Positions 1-6,890 of a stretch of DNA of 8,473 bases are shown here, in pieces. The notes under the pieces were generated by a model. That model did not search any database, was not told where the DNA came from, and saw only the letters and a program-made list of their open reading frames with translations. How positions within the stretch are numbered: position 1 is the stretch's first letter; each line of letters begins with the position of its first letter. The DNA lies in contig MHEA01000169.1 of assembly GCA_001805085.1 (NCBI GenBank), positions 16,521 to 24,993 on the forward strand, given 5' to 3'. This DNA is from Nitrospirae bacterium GWC2_57_9 (GTDB lineage Bacteria > Nitrospirota > UBA9217). The translations under genes and the position numbers were made by a program.

Positions 1-57
1 TTTCTCGGACCCCGTGCCCAGCTTGAACTCATAGACGATCTTGATATGGTCCGGCAT
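1..57 (-). CDS. Partial CDS, 5' end of an unidentified gene running off the left edge
   Basis: An ATG on the minus strand at 57-55 opens a frame that stays open to the window edge and gives 19 residues, MPDHIKIVYEFKLGTGSEK. It is preceded by a G-rich Shine-Dalgarno-like run (plus-strand C-run at 65-75) and, further up, by a near-consensus sigma70 promoter at 93-121. That spacing, rather than the short peptide itself, is the main reason to call it a gene. The peptide is soluble-looking with a probable beta strand (residues 5-12) and no signal sequence. I do not recognise the family, and too little is visible to assign a function. It has its own promoter, so it is probably not an essential co-transcript of the protease gene upstream. 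Confidence 0.6.
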   Translation of the reverse strand, partial: MPDHIKIVYEFKLGTGSEK

Positions 58-92
58 GGATATCCCCCCGCCCCCGAGTCTTCGTGCGGTTC

Positions 93-121
93 ACTATATA
101 CTCGGCATCAGGGCTTGTCAA
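93..121 (-). promoter_or_regulatory. Sigma70-type promoter for the left-edge gene
   Basis: Read on the minus strand, a perfect TTGACA (121-116) is followed after exactly 17 bases by TATAGT (98-93), five of six matches to the -10 consensus. Transcription would begin near 86 and leave a leader of about 30 bases before the ATG at 57. The rest of the 135-base gap between the protease stop and this start (58-192) contains no other gene. This is a sequence match only; no start site is known. Confidence 0.6.
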
Positions 122-192
122 GCAGCCTTGCTCTGCTTCAATCCGTGTTGACATCTTCAGGAAAATTCGTGCGTGAACGCTCTGCAAACCCA

Positions 193-3100
193 TCAGTCTT
201 GTCTCTTTCTGACAGCCGTCGACATCAACACCGCCAGCAGCAAGGACAGACCGCACAGCCGCGGATACTTTACGCCGTAGACAACGGGGGTCAGAGCCGT
301 GCGGGCAACGAACCGGGCAGTCTCGTGATCCGCGATATATGCCGCAATCGGCGGTGAGGACCGGTAATAATGCTGCACGAAAGCCCTTCCGAGCCTGTTC
401 GATAGAAGCACCCTGTCCCTGAATTCTCTCAGCACCATCACCTCATCAGCCATATAACTGCCGTATGCCGCGGTTGCAATAAAACATCCGCCATTACGCC
501 CGCCACCGCCCGGGGGCGATCCTCGTCCGGGATTGTTGGTGTTGTCAAACCGGGCGCTGACCGCGGCGCTCCCGTTCACCGTAAACTCACACGCGCCCGC
601 TCCGCTGCATGCGCCGCTCCAACCGGCAAATGTCGATCCTTCATTCTCCTGAGCGTACAGGATAAGTTTCGTCCCGTCTCCATATACGGAACTGCAGGCA
701 GAACCGCAATCGATCCCGGGGAGGTTGCTGGTGACTGAACCCGATCCCGATCCGGTCTTAGCCGCCGTTATCGTTGCTTTTTTACCGAACAACACGGTCC
801 AGGTCACGTCGTTATAGGCGTTAGTCTTCCCCTGAGACGTGTAGCTTTCGTTGCCGTTGTCGTCGGTCCATTTGACAAAAACAGATCCGGAGTCCGCAAC
901 GGCTGATACTGTTATGACCGCCGGCCGTTCGTTGTACCCGACGTAATTTTCCGTGCAATCCACGCCGCAATTGATCCCCCAGGGATCACTCATAACCTTA
1001 CCGGACCCGGTTCCCGATTTGCGTATTGTTAGGGTGGTGCTTGTCGGGGTGTAATGAGCCCAAACCGATTCAGCATAGCTCATATTGACCGTGCAGGTGC
1101 CGTCCCTGTTGAAACGGCACCCCCCCTGGCCGCAGTTCCACCCGTCGAAGACGAGACCGGGCATGGGATTTGCCTTAAGAGTAACATAGGAATCAACCGG
1201 AAAATTCGCCGTGCATTGGGATCCGCATTCAATTCCCGGCGGCTCGCTCGTAATGGCTCCACCGAGGTCGGGATTCATGTCCCATCCGGAGTTCAGATAA
1301 ACCCGAAGCTCACCGTTGCCCGGGGAGGGTCCCCCATTGAAGAGAAACACAAGATCGCCCAGCACATCGGCGAAAACAACATCGGTTTTTCCATCACCAT
1401 TGATATCGCCGCTGTCCAGAGCTTGAGGATTAGCGTTCTGGGACTGCATGGGATAGAGGATGAACGGGTAAAAAGATACGTTTGCAGACTGGAGATAGAC
1501 GCTCAACGTATTGAACCCGTGATGAGCGACCAGCAAATCCTTCCTGCCGTCCCCATCCACATCCGCAATTTTTATGTTCGAAGGTACATCATACGCGGGG
1601 AACAGTTCCGGGGCGGTCAATGCACCGGTCTCATGTTGCAGAAAGACAGCAAGATAAGGATCGTTCAGATACGAGTTGCCGCCGTAAGCGGCCACGAGGT
1701 CCTGCCTTCCGTCATTGCTGATGTCATCGATGGCTATATCCCGCACGACTTCCATGCGCGTTCCTGCGCAGGCTGGCGTCTCAAATACTCCCGTCGGTCC
1801 CTGATATACGATGTTGATGCCCGTTCCTCCGAGGGTGATGATATCGTTCAATCCGTCTCCGTTCAGGTCGCCTGTCTCCAGATTCCTCGATCCCGTCCCG
1901 CAGGCCAGGGGAATGGCCTGTGTCGCCAGCGGCTCGAATCCTCCGGCCTGGTTCTGAAGCAGCACGCTTATCGTCGCGGTATCCACAGTATCTTCGACAC
2001 CCATGCCGACGATATCGGAGAAGCCATCGCCGTTCATATCAGCGATCCTGACGATGTAGGAAAAGTCCGTCAGGTATTCGGTCATGGGAACCAGCGTGTG
2101 GTCCGGGCTCTGAAGAAAAACGCCGATGAAATTATCGTCTGAATAAAAGGTGCCGCCAAAACTGCCGACCACGACATCGTTTCTGCCGTCGTCGTTCACA
2201 TCGCCGATACCGACCGTTGTCAGCGATGGATGATAATAGGGCTGGGGCTGATGTCCCGTTGAATAGACGACCGGCGCACCGAGCGTTCCGGTTGCATCCT
2301 GATACCAGACATGCATCCGGTAGTCGTGTGCAGGATCCACATAGTAGCCTGTTACATCGACCACATCGTTTCGGCCGTCTCCGTTGACATCCCCGATGGC
2401 CACAGCCTGCGGCGAGGTATATCCCGGCTGGGAAGAGGTCTGCATGCTGAACAGCGCGGCTCCCAGACCGTTCTGAACAATCACGTCGACTTCGTCGCTT
2501 CCCGGAAACGCGAGGCTGTAGGTTCCGGCGGCAGAAGGAGTCCATTGTCCGGAATAGACGCCATCGCCTGCGATCTTGTCCGCACCCAGCCCATCATCCA
2601 GGAGCGTCACCGCCGATCCGCCGGGACTTACGGCAACAGACACCTCGCCGTTCGGCGCAGCGCAGTTGATATTGAGAACCGAGAGTTGAATCGGGGTCCC
2701 GATATAGCCGTTGATCGCCCTGCCCGCCGGGGAAAGCCGGGACTGCGTGACCGCGTCGGAACAGGTCAAAGCGTTGTATGCATTGATACGCTTCCCGGTG
2801 ACCGTGTTCCGAAGAGGCGGTAAAACGTCACCGGTCGAGAGGATAAGGTTCCGGATGGCAGTTGCGCCGCGCGCCGGGTCCTGGGCCTTCAGCAGAGCCG
2901 CCAGCCCGGTCACCTGAGGTGCCGCCATGGATGTACCGCTGAAAACCTGGTAGGTGTTGCCAATCGTTGTGCTCAAAATACCGCTGCCCGGCGCAGCTAC
3001 ATGCACGCTATGCCGTCCCTCATTCGAATAATACGACAAGTTGTCATACCAGTTTGTAGCTGCCACGGTTATCACGTTCGGCAGCTGATAGCTTGCAGGA

Positions 3101-4173
3101 AACTCCGCGAACCAGTCGATCTCACGCAGCGCGTTCCCTGCTGCTGCAATAAACAGGATGCCCTGTTTTCCCTGCGACTCGATGGCATCGTAAAGCGATT
3201 GGGAAAAGAGGAATCCGCCCCAGCTGTTATTAGTCGCAATGATATTCTCCCCTTGCACTTTCCTGTCCTGCACGTATTCGAGGCAGTCTATGGCCCCCGA
3301 CAGATAACCCGCGCCCCCTGCATCCATGAATTTGCAGGGCAGTATCTTGACCGACCAATTGAGACCAGCCACTCCCTGGGAGTTGTTTCCCACCGCGCCG
3401 ATAATGCCCGCCACATGCGTGCCGTGATCGTTATCATCCACGGGATCGTTATCGAAATTGAATGTATCGATGCCCTCGCAGTCATCCACATAACCGTTCC
3501 CGTCGTCATCCACCCCATTATGGTTGCAGTCAACAGTATTACGCCACATGTTAGCCGCCAGATCAGGGTGGTCGTAGTCGATGCCGGTGTCGATGACCGC
3601 CACCACCACATCGTTGCTGCCCGTGGTGATCTCCCATGCCTGAACTGCATGCATATCGGCGCCCGGCGTACCCGGTCCCTGTCCCATGTCCTGCCCTGTG
3701 TTCTGAAGCCCCCATTGTTCCGGAAATGAGGCATCGTTCGGAGTTCCATATGCCTGCACTGCATAATCCGGCTCGGCGTACAGGACATTAGGATTCTTTC
3801 GATAGGCTTGCAGTGTCTCGTCAAGAGACATGCCCATTTTCGGTTTGACCAGATGCAGATTTTTTACCGCGTGAAATTTCTTAAGGACTTTTGATTGGGT
3901 GGCCACATGTGCCTTGTCAATAGCAGCGTTCGAAGTTTTTTCTTGAAAGCGAACGAGGATACGATTTGCGACGTGTGATTTGCGGTCAGTTCGGTTTTCG
4001 GCCTTTGATGCCGGTTCCGACCGGGGGAAATCGGCTTTTTCGCGCACCCTGTCTTTTTGCGCCGGTTGACCGGCACGGGGCAAAGAATCGGACTGCTTTT
4101 TCGAGGATGAATCCGCACATGCTCCCACGACAAATACGGTCAGACCTGCGAACACCAGCACATTTAGCTTCAT
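193..4173 (-). CDS. Secreted S8 (subtilisin-family) serine protease lipoprotein with seven FG-GAP/VCBS repeats and a CFI-box C-terminal tail
   Basis: This 1326-residue protein is a probable exported, surface-attached endopeptidase. Residues 1-19 form a lipoprotein signal ending in VGAC, with Cys19 as the likely lipidated residue, followed by a charged linker. Residues 70-145 resemble the fervidolysin-type propeptide. The catalytic domain (about 150-470) shows Asp195 in VAVIDTGID, His250 in HGTHVAG, the oxyanion Asn347 in AAGN and Ser415 in GTSMAAP, so the triad is complete. An Asp/Asn-rich insertion at 215-249 probably binds calcium. Residues 485-567 look like a choice-of-anchor-X domain. Seven DxxxDG loops follow at 592-936, then three Gly/Cys repeats at 955-1210, a Gly/Pro linker (1211-1229), and a CFI-box tail from Cys1230 (CFIATAAYGS) with a short hydrophobic segment and RKRQD at the end. 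The ATG at 4173 is chosen because it directly precedes the signal peptide and follows an AGGGAAGGA ribosome-binding site. Substrate is unknown; degradation of external protein is the simplest guess. The gene appears to be monocistronic. Confidence 0.93.
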   Translation of the reverse strand: MKLNVLVFAGLTVFVVGACADSSSKKQSDSLPRAGQPAQKDRVREKADFPRSEPASKAENRTDRKSHVANRILVRFQEKTSNAAIDKAHVATQSKVLKKFHAVKNLHLVKPKMGMSLDETLQAYRKNPNVLYAEPDYAVQAYGTPNDASFPEQWGLQNTGQDMGQGPGTPGADMHAVQAWEITTGSNDVVVAVIDTGIDYDHPDLAANMWRNTVDCNHNGVDDDGNGYVDDCEGIDTFNFDNDPVDDNDHGTHVAGIIGAVGNNSQGVAGLNWSVKILPCKFMDAGGAGYLSGAIDCLEYVQDRKVQGENIIATNNSWGGFLFSQSLYDAIESQGKQGILFIAAAGNALREIDWFAEFPASYQLPNVITVAATNWYDNLSYYSNEGRHSVHVAAPGSGILSTTIGNTYQVFSGTSMAAPQVTGLAALLKAQDPARGATAIRNLILSTGDVLPPLRNTVTGKRINAYNALTCSDAVTQSRLSPAGRAINGYIGTPIQLSVLNINCAAPNGEVSVAVSPGGSAVTLLDDGLGADKIAGDGVYSGQWTPSAAGTYSLAFPGSDEVDVIVQNGLGAALFSMQTSSQPGYTSPQAVAIGDVNGDGRNDVVDVTGYYVDPAHDYRMHVWYQDATGTLGAPVVYSTGHQPQPYYHPSLTTVGIGDVNDDGRNDVVVGSFGGTFYSDDNFIGVFLQSPDHTLVPMTEYLTDFSYIVRIADMNGDGFSDIVGMGVEDTVDTATISVLLQNQAGGFEPLATQAIPLACGTGSRNLETGDLNGDGLNDIITLGGTGINIVYQGPTGVFETPACAGTRMEVVRDIAIDDISNDGRQDLVAAYGGNSYLNDPYLAVFLQHETGALTAPELFPAYDVPSNIKIADVDGDGRKDLLVAHHGFNTLSVYLQSANVSFYPFILYPMQSQNANPQALDSGDINGDGKTDVVFADVLGDLVFLFNGGPSPGNGELRVYLNSGWDMNPDLGGAITSEPPGIECGSQCTANFPVDSYVTLKANPMPGLVFDGWNCGQGGCRFNRDGTCTVNMSYAESVWAHYTPTSTTLTIRKSGTGSGKVMSDPWGINCGVDCTENYVGYNERPAVITVSAVADSGSVFVKWTDDNGNESYTSQGKTNAYNDVTWTVLFGKKATITAAKTGSGSGSVTSNLPGIDCGSACSSVYGDGTKLILYAQENEGSTFAGWSGACSGAGACEFTVNGSAAVSARFDNTNNPGRGSPPGGGGRNGGCFIATAAYGSYMADEVMVLREFRDRVLLSNRLGRAFVQHYYRSSPPIAAYIADHETARFVARTALTPVVYGVKYPRLCGLSLLLAVLMSTAVRKRQD
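544..1311 (-). repeat. Three tandem Gly/Cys repeats within the protease (bacterial-repeat domains)
   Basis: Residues 955-1042, 1046-1131 and 1133-1210 of the protease are three diverged copies of one module. Shared marks are a G-x-G opening strand (clear in copies two and three), a GI-x-CG-x2-C turn (Cys983/987, 1069/1073, 1156/1160), and a G-x-x-F-x-x-W core. Copies one and three add a second set of cysteines (1014/1019/1027 and 1189/1195). Copy two lacks that second set. Such modules are common in large exported bacterial proteins, where they probably act as rigid, disulfide-stabilised spacers. Pairing of the cysteines is inferred. Confidence 0.75.
1366..2400 (-). repeat. Seven FG-GAP/VCBS calcium-loop repeats within the protease
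   Basis: Seven loops of the type GD-[VLMI]-N-x-DG-x-x-D-[VIL] occur at residues 592-610, 655-671, 709-725, 766-782, 814-830, 868-884 and 920-936, spaced 48 to 63 residues apart. The acidic pattern is that of calcium-binding loops in integrin-like beta-propellers. Seven copies match the blade number of that fold, so residues of about 575-947 are likely one complete propeller, possibly for substrate or surface binding. The fifth copy (DDISNDGRQD) is the most diverged. Confidence 0.85.
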
Positions 4174-4204
4174 GGATGGTCCTTCCCTGAAAAAAAGGCC
4201 AACA

Positions 4205-4250
4205 ATTATAATACTTATTAATTAGATCATAGAAGGGGTTGCATTGTCAA
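4205..4250 (-). promoter_or_regulatory. Sigma70-type promoter for the protease gene
   Basis: Read on the minus strand, a perfect TTGACA (4250-4245) is followed after 18 bases by TCTAAT (4226-4221), five of six matches to the -10 consensus, in the most AT-rich stretch of the window. A better -10 hexamer, TATAAT, lies at 4210-4205 but has no good -35 at the right distance. The leader to the ATG at 4173 would be about 40 bases for the first choice. Sequence match only. Confidence 0.5.
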
Positions 4251-4253
4251 TGC
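4241..4253. promoter_or_regulatory. Perfect 13-base palindrome over the protease -35 box (possible operator)
   Basis: GCATTGTCAATGC has perfect 6-base arms around one central base and covers the whole TTGACA of the protease promoter. A repressor dimer bound here would block the -35 contact. A single short palindrome can arise by chance, and no regulator gene is adjacent. Confidence 0.25.
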
Positions 4254-4304
4254 TGTATGCGTCAAATCTTTTAAGGAGGAACTGACAGGGAAAGTTTCAG
4301 AAGA

Positions 4305-4533
4305 ATGATGGCCGGTTCGGTTTTAGCGTTTCGCGTATTAATGATTGTCGCTGCGTGATTTTGCATCCCTTACTGCGGCGCAGGCGAACGAAACAAGTCA
4401 AAGTACGGAGGACAATGGTTCTTCTCCCGAAAAGAAAAAAGATCCGGCGAGTACAAGCAAAAAGCCCTTTACCGAGCGTTTTCCGGTAAAGAGCTTTTTG
4501 TCAAGACCGATCTCCCCGCCGCTAACCGGGTAA
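4305..4533 (+). pseudogene. Possible remnant of a small secreted protein, frame-broken
   Basis: Two ATGs at 4305 and 4308 begin a short frame, MMAGSVLAFRVLMIVAA, that reads like a signal-peptide start and stops at TGA 4356-4358. In the next frame, open from 4345 to the TAA at 4531-4533, the sequence continues as FASLTAAQANETSQSTEDNG and then a Lys/Ser/Pro-rich stretch. This includes an AQA-NE site that would suit signal peptidase I. A one-base frameshift near 4347-4356 would join both parts into a protein of about 75 residues. Against it: the GGAGGA at 4275-4280 lies 24 bases before the ATG, and the last third of the frame runs through the terminator at 4459-4499. I do not recognise the product; it may be chance. 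Confidence 0.2.
4459..4499 (-). terminator. Rho-independent terminator of the glutamate synthase operon
   Basis: Two 16-base arms (4459-4474 and 4484-4499) surround a 9-base loop and end in five T residues on either strand. The hairpin lies 46 bases behind the stop codon of the reductase fusion gene. In minus-strand RNA all 16 positions pair, counting one G-U; in plus-strand RNA the same position is a C-A mismatch. It should therefore work best for the leftward operon but could also stop any rightward transcript. Confidence 0.88.
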
Positions 4534-4545
4534 GGGGTACGGCAA

Positions 4546-6870
4546 CTACACGTTGTCCACCATCTCCCACACGCCGCAGGGGCAGATGCCGGCGCAGAAA
4601 CCGCAGCCGATGCACTTCGATTCATCCACCAGGTACTCGTAGGACTTGTTCGCAAGCTTTTTGCGGGTGATGGCGCCGTAATAGCAGGTCTCGACGCACA
4701 TGCCGCAGTCACGGCAGGAACCGCAGGACATGCAGCGGTCAGCCTCTTTACGCGGCGTGAACTTGACGTCCGTGCGGCAGGCCTCGTAGTACTGCGTCTT
4801 GATCTTCTCGTAGGGGATCATGCGCCGCTCTTCAGGAACGTAATCGGTGTTCATGAGCAGCGTATGAATCTTGTCCGCCGCGACCTTGCCCTGGCCGATG
4901 GCATGCGTCACGAGGCCCGGTTTGGTCGCGTCGCCGATGGCGAAGACCTTCACGTCCGAGGTCTGGCCCAGGTCGTTCACCGTGATGTAACCGCGGTCAG
5001 TGTTGATCGACGCAGGCAGGAAATCGAGCACCGGTTTGTCGCCGATGGAGATGATTACCATGTCCGCATCAAGGGAAGAGCCGTCCTTAAAAAGGATCTT
5101 CTTTGCTTTTGCATCGAACTTCTCGGTAACCCTGGGGAACAGCAGCTTTGTGCCTTTTGATGCTGCAAGCTCCATTTCCTTCCCAAAGGCAGCCGGTTTC
5201 TGGATATCCACGCAGGTGACGTTCTTGGCGCCGTGGTCCCAGGCCTGGCACGCGATGTCCATGCCCACATTGCCGGCGCCGATCACGACCACATTCTTGC
5301 CGGCGAGATCCTTCGGTTTTCCGAAGTTGATCTCCTTCAGGAAGTCGATGCCCTTGACCACATCCTCATGTCCGGGGAACGGGATGACCCGTCCCTCCTG
5401 GGCGCCGACCGCAATGACCACCACGTCATGGTCCTTGTAGATGGCCTCGAACTTCTTCTTGTCCACGGGCGACTTCACCTGGGCCTTGACGCCGATCTCG
5501 GCGAATCGTGCCAGTTCCTTATCCAGGATCTTCTTGGGCAGACGCTCCCGGGGGATGCACATCTCGAGCTTGCCGCCGATCTTACTCGACGCTTCGTACA
5601 GATCGACCGTATGGCCTTTGAGACCGAGTTGCCAGGCAGCGGAAAGTCCACCAGGACCGCCGCCGATCACGGCAACTTTATGACCCGTCGCCTTTGCCTT
5701 CTTCGGGGCCTTCAGGTTCAATGCAGCCGACCCGTATTCCTTGATATTGAGCGGTTCGTCCACCCTGCCGCGCGTACAGTCGGTCATGCAGAGGTTCGGG
5801 CAGACCGTGCCGCAGACTGTTGCCGGGAGCGGGCTGTACTGGAGCACGAGGGAAAGGGCTTCAGCGGTCCTTCCCTGCCGGAGCAGGGTCGCGCGCTTGT
5901 GGGAAGGAATGCGCGACGGGCAGGCATAGGCGCAGGGAGGCAGATATTTGTCGTTCTTCCAGACCGGTTTGATGCGCCGTTCCTCGCCGCTCGTGATATA
6001 AGGAAGCACGGACCGGTCGTGCGTAAGATAGGCGCCGAACATGCCGCCCAGCCCCACTTCCTTCTCCCATACGTTCTTTCGGAACTCGGCCAGGCCCATC
6101 TTGAGCTTGCCTTTGGCCTTTGCCTTTTCGGCAGGCGTGAACGCAATCAGTTTCTTCCAGGCCTTGATGTCCTTTGTCAGTTCTTCGTAATGGGACATGC
6201 GCTCGATGGCCGTGAGGTAGAGCTTCATATTCGTGGTGAGCCATTCCCAGTCCTGGGGAGTCAGCTCCACGAGCTGCACATCAGCCTTGCTGTATTCCTT
6301 GATCGGTCCCCGGAAATAGATCGTGCCGCCCACCATGCCCACGCAGGGGCGGTAGCCCAGGATATTCTCGGGATCGCGGGGGTTCACGCCGCAGACCACG
6401 GCAATGCCGCCTGCCTTGAACTCGGCAAAGGAATCGCCCACTCCCCGGAAATACCACGATTCCAGGTCAGGGAAGCGGGGGTTCTTTTTGGTCATGGTGT
6501 CGCACCGTGCGCCGCCGCCGCCCTGCACATAGAGCTTGCCCTGGGCCGCTGCGTTATGCGCGCCGTTCGTTACGTCGCCAAGCACCGTGATGGTCGAGCC
6601 GCAGTTGAGCCAGCCGGCGTCATCGGACGAGCTTCCTTTGATCACGACTTCGGTCCCGTCCATGCCCATGCTGCCCACACGCTGACCGCAGGCGCCTTCA
6701 ATGGTGACCTTGACCTTGCCGAACTTCGGCCAGATCCGTCCGCCGATGCCATGCTGGCCGTCGGCCTTGACCACGAGCTCCTTGGCCCCGTCGCGGACGG
6801 CCTTCTGGATCTGTTCTTCGAGGTCTTTTGACGAGACCCGTTTTCCGTTTACCTTGCCCTGAATAATCAT
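4546..6870 (-). CDS. gltD: Glutamate synthase subunit: GXGXG domain fused to GltD-like FAD/NAD(P)H reductase and two-cluster ferredoxin
   Basis: This 774-residue fusion probably feeds electrons to the FMN synthase subunit encoded just upstream. Residues 1-200 are the Gly-rich GXGXG beta-helix that closes classical GltB (for example GACGQRVGSMG at 59-69). A linker of about 100 residues leads to the GltD-type Fe-S region, with Cys313/317 and Cys353/357/361/365. The FAD Rossmann motif is VIGGGPGG (401-408), the NAD(P)H motif is VIGAGNVGMD (529-538) and the closing FAD motif is FAIGDAT (643-649). The C-terminus carries cysteines 713, 716, 719, 722, 725 and 729, then Cys753/756/759/763, a 2[4Fe-4S] ferredoxin with extra cysteines. 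Classical GltD lacks both the GXGXG head and this tail. No signal peptide; cytoplasmic. The ATG at 6870 follows GAGG with 5 bases between. GltD relatives also serve in NfnB and DsrL-like enzymes, but the adjacent GltB-type gene favours glutamate synthase. Confidence 0.9.
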   Translation of the reverse strand: MIIQGKVNGKRVSSKDLEEQIQKAVRDGAKELVVKADGQHGIGGRIWPKFGKVKVTIEGACGQRVGSMGMDGTEVVIKGSSSDDAGWLNCGSTITVLGDVTNGAHNAAAQGKLYVQGGGGARCDTMTKKNPRFPDLESWYFRGVGDSFAEFKAGGIAVVCGVNPRDPENILGYRPCVGMVGGTIYFRGPIKEYSKADVQLVELTPQDWEWLTTNMKLYLTAIERMSHYEELTKDIKAWKKLIAFTPAEKAKAKGKLKMGLAEFRKNVWEKEVGLGGMFGAYLTHDRSVLPYITSGEERRIKPVWKNDKYLPPCAYACPSRIPSHKRATLLRQGRTAEALSLVLQYSPLPATVCGTVCPNLCMTDCTRGRVDEPLNIKEYGSAALNLKAPKKAKATGHKVAVIGGGPGGLSAAWQLGLKGHTVDLYEASSKIGGKLEMCIPRERLPKKILDKELARFAEIGVKAQVKSPVDKKKFEAIYKDHDVVVIAVGAQEGRVIPFPGHEDVVKGIDFLKEINFGKPKDLAGKNVVVIGAGNVGMDIACQAWDHGAKNVTCVDIQKPAAFGKEMELAASKGTKLLFPRVTEKFDAKAKKILFKDGSSLDADMVIISIGDKPVLDFLPASINTDRGYITVNDLGQTSDVKVFAIGDATKPGLVTHAIGQGKVAADKIHTLLMNTDYVPEERRMIPYEKIKTQYYEACRTDVKFTPRKEADRCMSCGSCRDCGMCVETCYYGAITRKKLANKSYEYLVDESKCIGCGFCAGICPCGVWEMVDNV

Positions 6871-6890
6871 TGTTTCCTCAAATGATTTTA

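Noticed and set aside
120..138. Small hairpin AAGCAG/CTGCTT behind the protease gene, considered as its terminator
   Set aside because: Only six pairs and no T run follows; it also overlaps the -35 box of the next promoter. The protease terminator remains unidentified.
1054..2142. Plus-strand open frame of 362 codons opposite the protease propeller
   Set aside because: It mirrors the repeated GDVNGDG codons, giving recurrent His/Ile-rich stretches, and has no domain of its own.
3001..3729. Plus-strand open frame of 242 codons opposite the protease catalytic domain
   Set aside because: Antisense to the conserved triad region; composition (His, Val, Ile rich) is that of a shadow frame.
4415..4489. 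Short plus-strand frame from ATG 4415 behind a GGAGG
   Set aside because: The ribosome-site spacing is only three bases, the product is 24 residues, and it ends inside the terminator stem.
5233..6831. Plus-strand open frame of 532 codons opposite the reductase fusion gene
   Set aside because: It lies entirely antisense to a gene with clear FAD, NAD(P)H and Fe-S motifs. Its translation is rich in His, Arg, Asp and Ala, as expected from reading a GC-rich gene backwards, and shows no recognisable domain.
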